A stretch of DNA of 64,000 bases from Diadema setosum (GCF_964275005.1 NC_092694.1:32686967-32750966), one strand, 5' to 3'; shown: positions 32,619-45,718, counted from the first letter of the stretch. The notes: generated from the sequence alone by a model not told the origin. Translations and numbers: made by a program.

Positions 32619-35600
32619 GTGCGTAATGAAATCAGGCTCCATACCATCTCACTTTTTTTTTTTTGGGGGGGGGGGTTTGTTTAATTTCCACAAAAATCTC
32701 TCTCAAAGAAAAAAAAAAGTAATAAAAAAACAAAATCGGAAAAATCACGTCTGGCCACTTCTTATTGGTTTTGTGATGGGCACAAGAAGTCGAGAGATTC
32801 TTTGTTTAATCATATTTTATCTTTAACATTTGGGGCTGTGCTCTATCCCAAACCACGCAGCCTATGGTGGGAAAAATAATGATATATATCTATTTACATT
32901 GACGATAAGAGAGAAAAAGAGAAAAGAGAGGGAGAGAGAAACAGTGGAATATAATTCATTATACGTGTGTGCATTTTTTTTTTATTTATTATTATACATG
33001 TGTATAGATAGGCAAATAGAGTATATTACAGGGATTTTTTTTTTCACTGCCTGGGCATTATTCTTTTATTATTCTATTACATATTTATAATATTCCTCCA
33101 AACAAATGAACAACAAAGCGCTTTGTAAATAAACGATGAACTATCGTGTCTCACGGGATCACATTCCATATCAAGAAAATAAGAGTCCAAGCAGACGCAA
33201 TTTTTTGTGTTTTGTGACCCTGCCCCACAAAACCAATGAAAAGTCGCCAGACATGAATTTTGAAAGATTCTGAAAGAGCAGACTCTAAGCTTTAAAATGA
33301 TGTAAAACTCAATTCAAATGGACTCTCCTAACCTACCTAAATACTGGAAAGAAAGCAAACACTCTGGAAAAGTGTGAACTGAGAAAAGAGGCTCTAAAGT
33401 ACACGGTCTATTCAAGCGCTATCTTTACTAAGCCGTGCTAGCTGTGCCATGAAAGGGACAATTAAAACACGGGATGTAAACCACAGGAGCAACAACAATG
33501 AAGGGATTATTATAATTAAGCTGACATTAAGCGTGTTCTATTAACACATTCTGCCCATGATTAAATCTAACTTTCAAAGCAGTAACGGCATCCTTTCAAA
33601 AGATATTAAACTTGAAAGTGAAGAGTGTGCAAAGGATTTCAAGACATGAAAAGCGGCCTCTGAAGACAAACCTGATCATTCTATTCTTCCCCAAAAAGGG
33701 TTGTAGAAAAACTGCTAAAAACACACTTTCTCATTCATGTTATGATTCCAAACTGAAGAATAATGTAGAAGAAGGATGGCTCTTTCAGAAAGTATGAAAA
33801 ACTCAAGATTGACTTGGTTGCACCTTTTCACCTTTTTTGACTCCTCACTTAAAATCAAAGGCTGCGACTTTTTGTTTGTTTTGTGGTGCACGGCCACTTT
33901 TAGTCTGTCAATAGATTTTCATTCTATAATATTCGCTATTAAGATTAAACACTTTGATTACTTACATAAGTATAGAGAATGTACTATTTTTCTTATTATA
34001 CAAACACAGATTTTATTTTTTCTAAACTTGGTAATACAACTTAATGTCGAATTACGTTGACACCAATGAAACCGAATAATATGTTTTCATCAAAAAGATA
34101 ATTTCTAATACCGTATAATCCACTTTCTTATGTCAGTAAATAGTGTATGAACATATCCTTGACACTCACTCAAATGTATTATACACGAATATTATAGTGT
34201 TTTTTTTATATACATATTATGAAAATATGGTTTTGGTTGACTATAATGCTACTTAAGTCCTGACATCGTTCTTTCAATGCTGGTAAATCTAATATAATAT
34301 GCTTGAACGCCCCAAGTTCTTATGTTTTAGTGACAACGAGTATTACTGGTAATAAATGACTTATACCTGTGCGATGGTGAGTGTCGTAGCTTTCCCGAAA
34401 GTCATACCTCATTCCCCTTGTGTGGTCTAAACAGTATGGAAACAACCAATAAGAAAACAAAAGAAATGTTTGACTTGGTTTGGTTTTATTTCTGCCTTTT
34501 TCCAAATCACACATTACAAAAGAATACATACATTTAGAAAATAACATTACACGACGCATAAACTTAGCATACTGTCTTACAAATTGATTCAAAATATACT
34601 GTACATACATACACTGTGAACATGACGGTATTCGATGTATAAGACATGCAGCATATCACCAAAAAAAGTTCAGAAGGAAATCGTGAAAATAACAATTGAA
34701 GAGTTGGTTTGCAAAAACAGATAAGTCCATATTTGCCAAATGGAGATATTTGCGATTTAAGGTCAATAAAAATAAAAAGAATAATAAGAAAAATTTTGCT
34801 TCTTTTGACCATAACTTCAAAAATATGCCTTTATGTAGTGACCAATATACATTTAAAAGGTATTATTTTGTACTCTATGACAGAGATCGTACTTCAAAAT
34901 CTTCAAAAATGGACTTATTTGTTTTTGCAAACAAACCCTACAATTGTAAATTATCTAAAATTAATGATGATGGATTATCCATTCAGAATATGTCATTACA
35001 ATAAACGAAATTGGAAAAAATAAAAAGGGAATTTGAATGAATCGATTTTAAAATTGTGTACTTCTAGACATATGTAATAACAGAAAAGCAGAAGACCGCG
35101 ATCATAGGCAACAGCTTGTTATAGATCGAGGCCTTGGGGTAAAATTCGAAACTTGAATTTGACTTACATAACTGTATACCAGACATGTCTACAAAAGAAA
35201 AAGAAACCCCCCCCCCCAAAAAAAAAAAAAAATACAATACGACACAAAATATAAACACACACACACACACACACACTCACACACACACACACACACAAAG
35301 CAGTCAGATATTCTTTAGCAATAATATAATGATCAGCTGAATATTCTTGCATCAATGTCATGTGCTAATTGTGGCGTCACACACTATTTTTTTTTTTTTT
35401 TTAACTTAGAGTTGCTTTGGTGTCGGAACAATACAAGCTATTGCGTCAGTTTCAATAGTAGTAGGATATTGTCGATCAAAGGGATTTTTTTCCAATGGTA
35501 TTCATTCATTTCCATTTAAATGATACAAAGGCATTAAAATACAAGATGGTACAACTGCTCAGTAGCAAAGTAACATAATACGGACACCAATTACCAAACA

Positions 35601-38600
35601 ATAATTGTTTGGTTATTGGTGTCCGTATTATGTTACTTATATCCTTCGTGTGTACATTTTGCTTTTTTTTTCTCACAGATGCACAATTACAACGTGATGT
35701 AAACACACAATATCTAACAATGTCTAATATGTCTGAATGAAAACGATTGTAATAAAAAGATTTGCAATTATTGTAAGACACAAACACGCACCATCACATG
35801 GACATGCACACACAAATAGATACTTATACATAGCCACAGACATAGGCAGACAGACAGACAGTATAGGCGACAGTACAATATATTATAGACACGTACACAT
35901 TCAATCCAGGAAGTGCCAGGAAAATAACGCGGTGAAAACCACATTGCCTCACCTAATTTCCATGCAAACGTGATTGCAACTAATTCCGCAAGCACTGCTT
36001 TGAGAAAACATGTGACACGTTATATGTTATATATACTTCTCTTTATCTTACGCATGTTCAAGTGAAGTTTTTAAACTGATTTCCCTTTACGAGATTGAAT
36101 TTAACATGAAAATGAATCTGGGTTTCACTTTGGCAGTCAACCCATACCCACAAAAATGCACGATTCCGATTCTCACGTGTAATCATTACGTTAGGTGTTT
36201 TTTTTTTCTTTTTAAATACTAGGAGTTCCCTAATAGTCATGTGATGTTGGTTTGACACATGAACATGTTCGGATTATTTGGCGTAAATATCACGCGAGAG
36301 TGCCTTGTATGTAGGGACAGAAATTTTTGGTATTATTCATCCTATGCTCTATTGTGGAATTGCAGATTTACTTTCATCACCGTTTTGTATAATCACACAA
36401 TTATGTTTGTTTTATAAAGCATCAATGAGAATCCCTGTTGATATAATTAAGTAATTTAGAGAAATACTGATTTTGCTGTCGTTATTATTCCTTTTTTTTT
36501 TTGCCCATGTTTCAGTCGTGCCATTTTGTACCTGTGTTGGTTTGTTTTGTTTCGATATATTGCGAAAGATTGCATTAAAGCAAAACAGCAATATTAAAGA
36601 GACATCACAACAGCTTGGCATTGAAAGCATGAAATTGGAAAGTTTATCAACTTCGTTGTTTCTTTCATATCTGATATCGCAGGGATCATAAGCATGCCGT
36701 TTGGGCCTAAGCAGACGGAGCAACGTCGATTTTCCTTGTCAGCCTTGCGTTCGCTTGGTATGGGCAAATCAAGAATGGAACAAATCATTGTTGAGGAAGC
36801 GCGCCATCTAGTGGCTCGATTTGTCAGTCGTAAATCCAGCGCTTTCTTGCCTTACTTTGATCTGGCGTCATCCGTGACCAACATCATCAGCGTATTCACT
36901 TTCGGAAAGCGAATCGACAGTGATGTCGATGAATTCCTCGATGTCCTGAATAACATTAACGAAATTCAGCGTTGTGTCGCGCCCTTTAACTTCTTGCCAC
37001 TTCTGCGTTTTGTTCCAGGAAGTGGCTACAGAAAATGCCATACTCTGCAAAAACAAATTGACACGTATTTCCAACTCAGAGTTAAAGACGCAAGAGAAGG
37101 CTGTCCAGAGCAGTGTTTCGTTAGAATGTATGACAGCAAAATAAAAGCAGCCAAGACTGCAAAGAGTACGGAGGCCTATTATGACGAGGAAGATCTCCTT
37201 GCAGTTGTAACTGATCTGTTTGTGGCTGGATTTGAGACAACGGCCAATACGCTCCAGTGGGCTCTCCTCTTCATGCTGCGACACCCTGATGTACAGAAAA
37301 GAGTGCAAGTCGAAATGGACCATCACATTGACGCAGGTCGTATGCCTAGCCTTTCTGACAGGGCGAAATTGCCATACACAGAAGCAACTCTACTCGAGAT
37401 CCAGAGGATAGCATCTGTCGCTCCGCTTGGGGTTCCGCACGCTTCCAGCAAAGATTCTGTACTCGGAGGCTATGTCATTCCAAAGGGTACGGTTGTTCTG
37501 CCCAACATTTGGGCTATCCACCATGACCCAAACCTTTGGGAGTACCCTGACCAGTTTAATCCAGAGAGGTTCCTGGACAAGGAGACTAATAAACTTCGAC
37601 GGAGGAATGAACTTATTCCATTTTGTACAGGTATACGCGCATCTGCTGTAGTAGCTCTTTGACAACGACAACTAATGTAAACCAATGACAACATTTATAT
37701 ATTATGTAAGCCAATGACAAAGAAATGTTTACCCCAATATCATGATTCTAAGATCTCTTAAAAATAGATATCACAACATTCATGCTGATTCTCTGTCCAT
37801 TATGAAGAGCTTACTAGTCTTGCAAAAGGGCCTAAATTCATTTTAATCATTTGGTAGTTCGTCACATGTCTTAAGAGACATTCACCGTGTGCATCACACT
37901 GACTATAATCCAACTCTCAAAAGTTTCATGAAATTTGTTGAAAATCGATTCGAAATTCATTTTTTCTTTCAAAACGCCCTCAATCCAAAACAATTTTCTT
38001 TCAAAAGGGACTTTATCCACATTTCATCTATTCTGTATTTTGATTGACTAAAGCGAAGCCACCATTGGATTTCCTGACCAATAAGAAATCAATGCTTAAC
38101 CAGCTGTGCAAAATACTCCGTGTCAGGATGTGTTATGGAATTAACCATACCAAATCATCAATGTCAAAGATGACGATGATAATGATGGCGATGATGATGA
38201 TGGTAATGTCGATGATGTCGATGATGACGATGATAATGACGATGGTGATGATGATGATGATGATTGTGATGGTGATGGTGATGATGATGATGGTGATATT
38301 GATGATGACGACGATAATGATGATGGTGATGGTGGTGGTAATGTCGATGATGACGATGAAAATGATGATGGGGATGATGACGATGGTAAGGTGATGATGA
38401 TGATGATGGTGGTGATGACGGCGATGACGATAATGATGGTGATGTTGATGATGACGATGATAATGATGATGGTAATGACGATGGTAATGCCGATGATGAC
38501 GATGGTAAGGTGATGATGATGATAATGATGGTGATGACGATGATGGTGATGGTGATGACGATGATGGTGATGATGATGGTGATGATGGTGATGACAATGG

Positions 38601-39855
38601 TCATGATGATGATGGTGATGATGATGGCGATGATGGTGATGATGGTGATGACGATGACGACCATAGTGAAGAATAAAGATGTTGATGGTCGAAAAGAGAC
38701 AATAAACCCTATTAAGAAGCATACATTTTCCTCTCAATCTGAACGCTTTCTTTGAAATCGTAATTATTGTTTTACGCCTGTATTGACTTTTGCTTTATTT
38801 TGAATAGCTGATCTTCAAGAAGTATGCAATTGTTTGATTAATCATGCTTGGTAGAGATTGCTGCTATGTTGGGCAAGCCTGCTTTCTGGTAGTACGGACA
38901 TGGTGATGAAGGTTTTTAAGATAGTGGTTATAAACGATCTCACTATCTGGCATGAATGGCATGAATAGGGTATGAATGCTATCAACCGAATGACACGTTA
39001 ATTATAATAATCGCGACAGCAAGATTTCGCGAAAAGGTTTTGTTTTGTTATTGAAATGTTCTTCTTTTTCGTTTTCCTCTCGTAGGGCCTATTTGTTAAA
39101 ATTGTGCCATCAACTTAACTGTAATGAAATTTAAATTGTCATCATTGTGAAGAAAAAGGAGAGTGATACTGTAGATATGGTATTTACAGTCAAGATGTAT
39201 TGAAATGTAAACAGTATGCAAACACGGGTCCATTGCCTTTAACAAGCATTTCAGCTATTATGGTCATTATTCACTCATTCATTAATATTCATTCATTTTT
39301 TTTTCAATCTCCAACAGAACTTGTAAATACAATTTTTCACATGAAATATAAATATATATGCATGTCAACATTGCAAAATATGATAAGTTAAATTCATGGA
39401 TATACAAATGATAGGGTGAACAAGAAAAAGCACAACGAACATTCTGAAGTTTAGAAAATGCAGGCGATGGGGAGGCATGCTGGAGAAGCAATTGTATAGG
39501 GTGCATTCCCCAAACATAATGTAACAATTATACATTATATCATTGATCTTTTACTTTTTACAGGGTTGCAGCATTAAATGTGTCTTTCTATTTATTCACC
39601 AATCTTTCTACTCAACAACCAACCATTCTCATTTTTGCTTGTTTCTTCTTCCGAATCTCTGTGACAGGACGTCGCAAGTGTATCGGGGAACAACTCGCCA
39701 ATGCCGAACTTTTCATTCTTTTCACGCATCTCATGCAGCGCTTTCATTTTCGGGTACCGAAGGGAGTCGCGCCACCTACGTTGCAGACCTGTTGCCAGGT
39801 AACACATTCCCCTTTAGCATTTGAAGTGTGTGCCGTTCCGCGGAATACGCTGTAA
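32213..39855 (+). CDS. Cytochrome P450, CYP2 clan, complete three-exon gene (513 aa)
   Basis: Exons are 32213-32618, 36683-37630 and 39668-39855, with phase-1 GT-AG introns at the same positions as in the two paralogues. Features: anchor helix about residues 22-38 followed by a basic stretch (RPPRRRPK), PPRGP 53-57, I-helix AGFETT 317-322, EIQR 374-377, FNPERF 427-432 and the heme loop PFCTGRRKCIG with ligand Cys456. Exon 2 is 18 bases shorter than in the paralogues. The C-helix Trp is replaced by Gln146; Arg150 is retained. The start ATG has a good context (CACCATGAA); a second Met is four codons on. The C-terminus (61 residues after the split codon) is the most diverged part. ER-bound monooxygenase is the family role; substrate unknown. 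Introns 1 and 2 are full of MITEs and microsatellite. Confidence 0.92.
33214..33897. repeat. GTGACC-ended MITE, 684 bp, in P450 intron 1
   Basis: The left end is GTGACCCTGCCCCACAAAAC, then AAAAGTCGCCAGACATG. The right end is the inverse of GTGGCCGTGCACCACAAAAC, then AAAAAGTCGC. Inverted similarity covers much of the element. Same family as 8973-9292 and 44117-44806. Confidence 0.75.
34699..34939. repeat. Inverted-repeat MITE, 241 bp, with ACAATTG duplication
   Basis: GTTTGCAAAAACAGATAAGT at the left pairs with the inverse of GTTTGCAAAAACAAATAAGT at the right. Flanks are ACAATTG at 34692-34698 and 34940-34946, a perfect 7-bp direct repeat. Located in intron 1 of the first plus-strand P450. 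Confidence 0.7.
35253..35298. repeat. (CA)n microsatellite
   Basis: About 45 bases of AC repeats with one CT interruption, in P450 intron 1, next to C and A homopolymers. Confidence 0.9.
35568..35638. repeat. Near-perfect 71-bp palindrome
   Basis: The two 35-base arms (35568-35602 and 35604-35638) are exact inverse copies except for one base, with a single base between. Arm sequence starts AAGTAACATAATACGGACAC. It lies in intron 1 of the first plus-strand P450. It could be a minimal foldback element. Confidence 0.9.
36683..37630 (+). CDS. P450 (32-40 kb gene) exon 2
   Basis: 948 bases, from acceptor tatcgcag to donor TGTACAG followed by gtatac. Carries the C-helix QTEQRRFSLSALR, the I-helix AGFETT and K-helix EIQR. 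The first Met codon in the exon is not a start; the frame is open back to the acceptor. Confidence 0.93.
38160..38663. repeat. (GAT/GAC/GGT)n trinucleotide array, about 500 bp
   Basis: Long run of GATGATGACGATGG-type triplets in intron 2 of the first plus-strand P450. It keeps several frames open on both strands (poly-Met, poly-His/Ser/Ile), none of which is a gene. Confidence 0.95.
39668..39855 (+). CDS. P450 (32-40 kb gene) exon 3
   Basis: The acceptor gtgacag is followed by GACGTCGCAAGTGTATCGG, giving GRRKCIGEQLA. The frame ends at TAA (39853-39855). A pyrimidine-rich tract precedes the acceptor. Candidate poly(A) signals AATAAA are at 40197-40202 and in the 41582-41596 region. Confidence 0.9.
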
Positions 39856-39889
39856 GACTGCCTGAGCGTAGAGGCTACAAAAAGGTAGC

Positions 39890-40142
39890 GGAACCGGGGG
39901 GGGGGGGGGGGGGGAGGGGTGGGGTTGCGACCCCCCTTTTCCGTCTCAGAAGAAGAAGAAGAAGAAGAAGAAGAAGAAGAAGAAGAAGAGAGGGGGGACC
40001 GAAAAAACACCCAAACAAACATCACAACACCCATGGATTTGCTCTGGTTCCATCCTTTGATTCTTCCCGTGTAACTACCCCCCCCCCCCTCCTTGACAAA
40101 CAAACCCCTCCTGTCCCGCACGGCCGTACCCCCCCCCCCCCC
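39890..40142. repeat. Homopolymer and (GAA)n low-complexity block after the P450 stop
   Basis: A G run (39897-39914), C run, (GAA)n (39948-39989) and two more C runs near 40080 and 40130 lie just past the stop codon, within the likely 3' UTR. The open frames across it are compositional. Confidence 0.85.
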
Positions 40143-40323
40143 ACTACACTGAAAAAAACTGTTACAGGCCGACCATGATCGCGTGCATTGTAGTCAAATA
40201 AAACGAGCAGGACAAGTACAACTATGTTCGTCCATTGTACAGTCGAAGAAGCTCCATGTTTTGTTTTGTTTTGTTTAGTTTTGTTTTTGTTTTTTTTTAA
40301 TGTTTGAATCTCCATGTAACAAT

Positions 40324-40345
40324 CAAGGAGGCACTAACCTCCTTG
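40324..40345. repeat. 22-bp hairpin made of the two ends of the CAAGGAGG element family
   Basis: CAAGGAGG, four loop bases, then AACCTCCTTG. The halves equal the terminal bases of the elements at 5341 and 28786. It may be a nearly completely deleted copy or an excision leftover. Confidence 0.4.
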
Positions 40346-42082
40346 GTTCAAATCTGCGTAAATACTACAGGCGACTCCCGTTAAAAAGAGGTCCCTTGGG
40401 ATCGGCAGTTTTCTTTCGTTATGACGAAATATAGCTATCAAGTATAATGATGATACTCTTGTAATAAAAAAAAAAGAAAAGAAAAGAAGATATTAGTGAT
40501 GGTGATTTTGATTTTGGAACCTGCATTTTGACCTCGCTGTTACGAGAATTTCGTTGTAACCGTGTTAGTTAGAACGGGAGTGCACCGTATCTAGGAGGTA
40601 TATTTTCTTAGTCTATCACGAAGGTATCTTTCAACGTGTATTACAAGTAAATAGGATACTAACTCATGTTTCACTGGGTGGTGGGGGGGGGGGGATTAAT
40701 TAACACAAGCTGTACTTTTGATGCAGGCTTCCTACTTTGTTTTTTATGGCTAGTACTTATTTTTTTTTTTTATTTCAAAATGTAACATGTTATTATACAT
40801 TGCTTTTCGATAATTTTTGTACGTGAAAAACAAATATCAAAATGTCATCGTAAAGTAATAATCATTGTAACTCAGTTATGTTAGTTGTTGTGAACACAAC
40901 GTGGAAACAAAATTCAATTCAAATCAATCAATGAACGGTGTTCGTTGTTTTTGAAGCAGTATAAGGTACAGCGAAACAAATTCATCCTTTGATTCTCCAA
41001 AGAACCATGCAGTCATATGAGCGCTTCCGCGTTGCCACTTTCGATCTCACAATATTGCACTAGATTGCACAAGGATGAGCAATCTCACACCTACTGTATA
41101 AATTCAACTTCTAAACATTATTATCTCATCTCCATGTTGTACGACAACGCCTCGTTTAAGTGAATCGGTACGTATGATTTCTTTTGTATAGGTCATTTAT
41201 TTTGAAAATATGTTAGCGAGTGAAAGACATGAAATATTTTTATGATATATTTTTCTCGTTTCTTCTTTCTTCTAAGGTGGAATAATTATGATTCAATTCT
41301 TATTTCTTATTTATTTTCCAGGAAAGGATGGAAATGAAAACTGTTATAAACTGGAAGATGTAGACACATTTGAATAATTGTGCCAATTAGTCCTTGCGTA
41401 AGTTGTTAATGTACATTGTAGGTTCAATGTATTACGTTTTGATCGTGTATGTGATATTGTATGCCAATATGTTTCAGTTTCTGTTACAGTTCTTGTAATG
41501 CCTTTTGATGCACCTATATTGTATTGTCATTTCTGTATACTTGTTGCGATGTGAAATATGCGAATAATTTGCATTTCGGACAAATAAAGTAAATAAATAT
41601 AGCTTTCATGATAATAATTATGGTCATACATTGTTCTTGTGATAAATCATTTTAAACAGGACACAGCCTTCGTCTGATTTGCCTTAAATCATCTTTTTCA
41701 GTTTCAGCACAAGTTTGAAATACCAAAGTAATCCACTGTTTACGGGAACTGATTTTATATGAATCATATGAAGATCTATGTGAAGATACGCCATACCTCA
41801 CACTTGCGGTTAAAATTTAAAGGACGGATGCATTGTGGGTGCTTCTTCGATGTGTTTTCTTTGGAGTAATTTCCTAAGCCTCCTTGCTTCATGTTTTTAT
41901 ATCTGGATAGCAATAACATGTCCCACAAGGATCACAAGAAAAAAGACGCCGTAGCAAATTGGTAGATGGTTGTTCCGAAAACAAAGAAAACAAATAGAAA
42001 GACAAAACAGACAGAAAAGAAATCAAACACACAAATGATTGTTTAAGATATTTGTCATATGAGTACGAACTATTGATTTTAA

Positions 42083-42464
42083 AGGGATGGTACAGTATTG
42101 GTGGAGATGAGAATTGGGCTTTTAACTTTTTGCGAGATACCAAGAAAACACTTTTGAAATAGTACAGAGCATACCATTTTAAGAGGAATTCAAAGTTTAT
42201 TTGATGAAAATCGGGTTTAGAATGACTGAAACATGCAAAAACAAAGTAAAACAAAACGATCGTAACAAAAGGTGTGTCCCACACTTTATTAGAATCGCTC
42301 TGTTTTGGATATCTCAGCCATTTCCAAACCAATTTTCATCCAATTAAAGTTGAATTCCTCACGGAATTACCCGCTCTTTCATATTTCATAGGAGGTTTCT
42401 CATTATCTCATCAAAAAATGTTAGAAACTTGAAATTAGGTCTCAACCAAAACTATGCAATCCCT
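42083..42464. repeat. TTAA-type MITE, family B, intact 382 bp
   Basis: The ends AGGGATGGTACAGTATTGG and the inverse of AGGGATTGCATAGTTTTGG are flanked by TTAA (42079-42082 and 42465-42468). This uninterrupted copy shows what the split copy at 18494-22138 looked like before its insertion. Confidence 0.85.
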
Positions 42465-43529
42465 TTAATCAATCCGTCTCATAATCTCAATAATGATGTT
42501 TATAGCGTTCAGTAATCAATACCTGACATTGTCTTTTTAATTGACGATAACTGTTGAATCGCTGCTACAGCGAAAAAGTAAAGAAACAAAAAGACAATAC
42601 AGAAATAGACAAAGACCGAAGAGAGTTTTTGAAGCAGTTTGTTTATTTTTGTGTTGTTTCACAAACAATTTTAATACTTTAGTGTCCTTTCAATAAGATT
42701 CGAACGAAAAAGAACAAAAGAACAAAAGAACAGTTGATTACCCTGTAAAATGACATTGCCGTTGAACACACTTGCTTCTATTTGTAAGACTAATGTATAA
42801 AATTCGTACTACCCGAATATCGATATGTGATTTTTTTTTTCTTTATATCAATCGAATTACCATAACAGTTACAGGTTTCCTTCATGCTTTTGACTGCCAG
42901 TGTGATACAATGAAATAATTTGTCCAAAGTTTAGACGACAAATCCGTTGTTTTAGTAAAAAGATGTGAAGCGATGTCCCTTTTTACGTGTCTATCTCAAA
43001 AGAAGAAAGAAAAAATTACTTGAAGTATTATGTATGGTAAACAAGCGAAATTAAACGTATTACAATTATTATTACATCCGGGGTTTTTTTTTCTCTCTTT
43101 GGATGTCTTTTAACAGTTGCCTAATATCTCATATGAACCATGAAAAACGTGAAAAAAAAAAAAAACGTATCATGATATAGTTATTATCATTATTGCTTTG
43201 ACCAAGCAAACAAAACAGTGAGACACCTTTTTTATGATATGCTAAAACTAATTTGCTAACAAATCTCTCTGTCAAAAAAAAAAATGTATTATTAAGTAAT
43301 GGATTTGGAAATATTATACAGGCACTTACGCCTGCACACACATACACATTCCTTTCAAACTACTAGTAATATCTATTAGGCATGTATACTATTGTAAAAT
43401 ATGTCTAAAGATATGAATTATGTCTGTTTCAGTATATCTGTGTTTGTGTTTCGATTACCCAATGTAGTAAGAAAATAAATAAAAATATATCACATGCATG
43501 CATACATAATAAATTATACTTGTAATATG

Positions 43530-43546
43530 TAATATATATATCATAT

Positions 43547-43587
<41 letters not shown>

Positions 43588-43590
43588 TAT

Positions 43591-43648
<58 letters not shown>

Positions 43649-43702
43649 CGTGCGTGTGTATGTGTGTGTGCATGTGTGTATGTGTGTGTGTGTGTGTGTG
43701 TA
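43530..43702. repeat. (AT)n/(GT)n compound microsatellite
   Basis: AT dinucleotides with ATCATATATCAT breaks run from 43530 to about 43630, followed by GT-rich repeats to about 43702. Confidence 0.95.
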
Positions 43703-44116
43703 GGGAATCCAAAGTGAAAACGGGTGCAAAATCAAGCACCCCCATTTAACATTTCAGCCAATACCCTTCATCTTTCCTCCAAGTCTAAGTTCCAAACACC
43801 CACCTCACTGCTTTCTTTCCTTTATTTCGCAGGTAAGAAAAATACATTCCTTTTTACTATTTTCTGATCAAATCTGAAGTATAATAAATTCTTTCTGTTT
43901 CTTTCTGTACACACTATTTTTATGTTATTGTGTATAAATAGATAATTGAATGTAATGCCTGGAATGCTACAGTAAATGTCTGGGTTGAGTATCTGTATGA
44001 AGTCGGAAGTAGCAATGATCTTAATTATCTACGTTGTACTGCGCAGCAGGAGAATGAGTTACAAAATAGAAGGTAATGTCATTGTATTACTGATATATAT
44101 ATATATGTGTGTGTGT

Positions 44117-44802
44117 GACCGTGCACCTCAAAACGAACATAAAGTCGCACACACTGATTTTGCGTGAGGACTGAAATTAAGTGAAATGGGTCAACCTAGC
44201 CGAACTTGACTTTTTCATATTTTCTGAAAGAGCAAGTCTTCTTTTACATTATGCTAAAATTTGGTATCATAAAATGGGCAGGAAAGTGTGTTTTTTTTTA
44301 GCAGTTTATCTCGAATATTTTTGGTAAAATAGTGTGATTAGGTGTGTCTTTACAATTTTTTTTTCATTTCTGAAAAACCTTGTCCACACTCTCCACTTTC
44401 AACTCTAATAACTTTTGAAAGGATAGCGCTACTGCTTTGAAATTTGGCATCAATTATGGACAGAATGTGTTAATGAGGCATGCTTAATTTCAGTTTAATC
44501 TGATAATCCCTTCATTGTTGTTACTCTGGTGGTTTACTTCCTGTTTTTTGTCCCATTCATCGCACAGCCAGCACGCTTTGGTAAAGATTAAGCGCTTGAA
44601 TAGACACTGTACTTCAGAGCCTCTTTTCTCAGTTCACACTTTTCCTGAGTTTGTGCTTTCTTTCCAATATTTAGATAGGTTAGGAGAGTCCATTTGATTT
44701 GAGTTATACATCATTTTAAAGCTTAAGGTCTGCTTTTTAAGAATATGGTCTTAACTAAAAATTCATGTCTGGCGACTTTTTGTTTGTTTTGAGGTGCAGG
44801 GT

Positions 44803-44806
<4 letters not shown>
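44117..44806. repeat. GTGACC-ended MITE, about 690 bp
   Basis: The left end GTGACCGTGCACCTCAAAAC and the inverse of the right end GTGACCCTGCACCTCAAAAC bound the element, with AAAAAGTCGC next on each side. It is inserted between a (GT)n and a (TA)n tract, so the exact target duplication cannot be resolved. Confidence 0.7.

Positions 44807-44888
<82 letters not shown>
44806..44888. repeat. (TA)n(GA)n compound microsatellite
   Basis: TA dinucleotides to 44843, then GA dinucleotides to 44888, abutting the end of the GTGACC-family MITE. Confidence 0.95.
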
Positions 44889-44891
<3 letters not shown>

Positions 44892-45269
44892 TTGTATGAT
44901 TTATGCCAAATGTGTGGGCCTATACTGTTAAAACAGTTGGTCTGCGGTGTAAGGTACAAGATTAGCTCAAGTAGCAGCTGTGAGCTCCACCCATTTTAGT
45001 ATTAGCCTTTTATGGCTTAGCAAGAGCTGCACATTCACTCATCAAAGTGTAGAATAAGGTTAACAGGAGGTAATGGAATATGTAACAGTAATCGATATAA
45101 TTCAGATACATTATAAAGTTACATACTGTCAAGTGGGATGTCGTATTTGTTTGTGTGTTTGTGTTTTTTTTTTTTTTGATATTGTCATTTTCATCATCGA
45201 TTATTGTCTTTATAGTATTACAGAGTACAACAAAGATAGAAGCTATCAAAACTTTTTTGATCTCACTGT

Positions 45270-45578
45270 ATTCCTACTAGAAAGAACACAGTGTCCCACA
45301 GTGTACAACACAGTGTGAAACACGGAGTGAACACATCACTGTGAGCACAGTGTGGAATGCTTTACATTATTAACCTCGAGCGTTTTATCATTGTGAACAC
45401 ATTGTGTATCATTAAAGCACAGTGTGACACAGAACATTACTATGTGAACACTCTGTGAAAAACACAGTGTGAAATCAGCTTCACATCGTTAGAATTCGAG
45501 CGTTTTCACATAGCCGTCTATGTGAACACATTGTGAACACACTGTAGTTGGACACTGTGTTCTTTCCAGCAGGGAAAT
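45270..45578. repeat. CACAGTGTG-rich inverted-repeat element
   Basis: CCTACTAGAAAGAACACAGT at the left mirrors ACTGTGTTCTTTCCAGCAGG at the right. Between them CACAGTGTG or GTGAACACA-type motifs recur about ten times, and CGAGCGTTTT occurs twice. Ends and target duplication are approximate. Confidence 0.6.
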
Positions 45579-45718
45579 GATGGTTTTAATCATTATCGAC
45601 TGGCATCATTACAATGTTAGATGAAATCGTTGAAGACATCTCTAGTAGATACGCTGTAGTCGCTATTAAGTATTTACGTGACATGAGATTAACAAGTAGG
45701 CATACAAAGATTAAGATG

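Noticed and set aside
35568-35638. MicroRNA precursor
   Set aside because: The stem is nearly perfect with a one-base centre and no proper loop; a foldback element explains it better.
38133-38737. Long open frames rich in Met on one strand and His, Ser or Ile on the other
   Set aside because: They arise solely from the GAT/GAC triplet array; no domain, splice or codon signal supports a gene.
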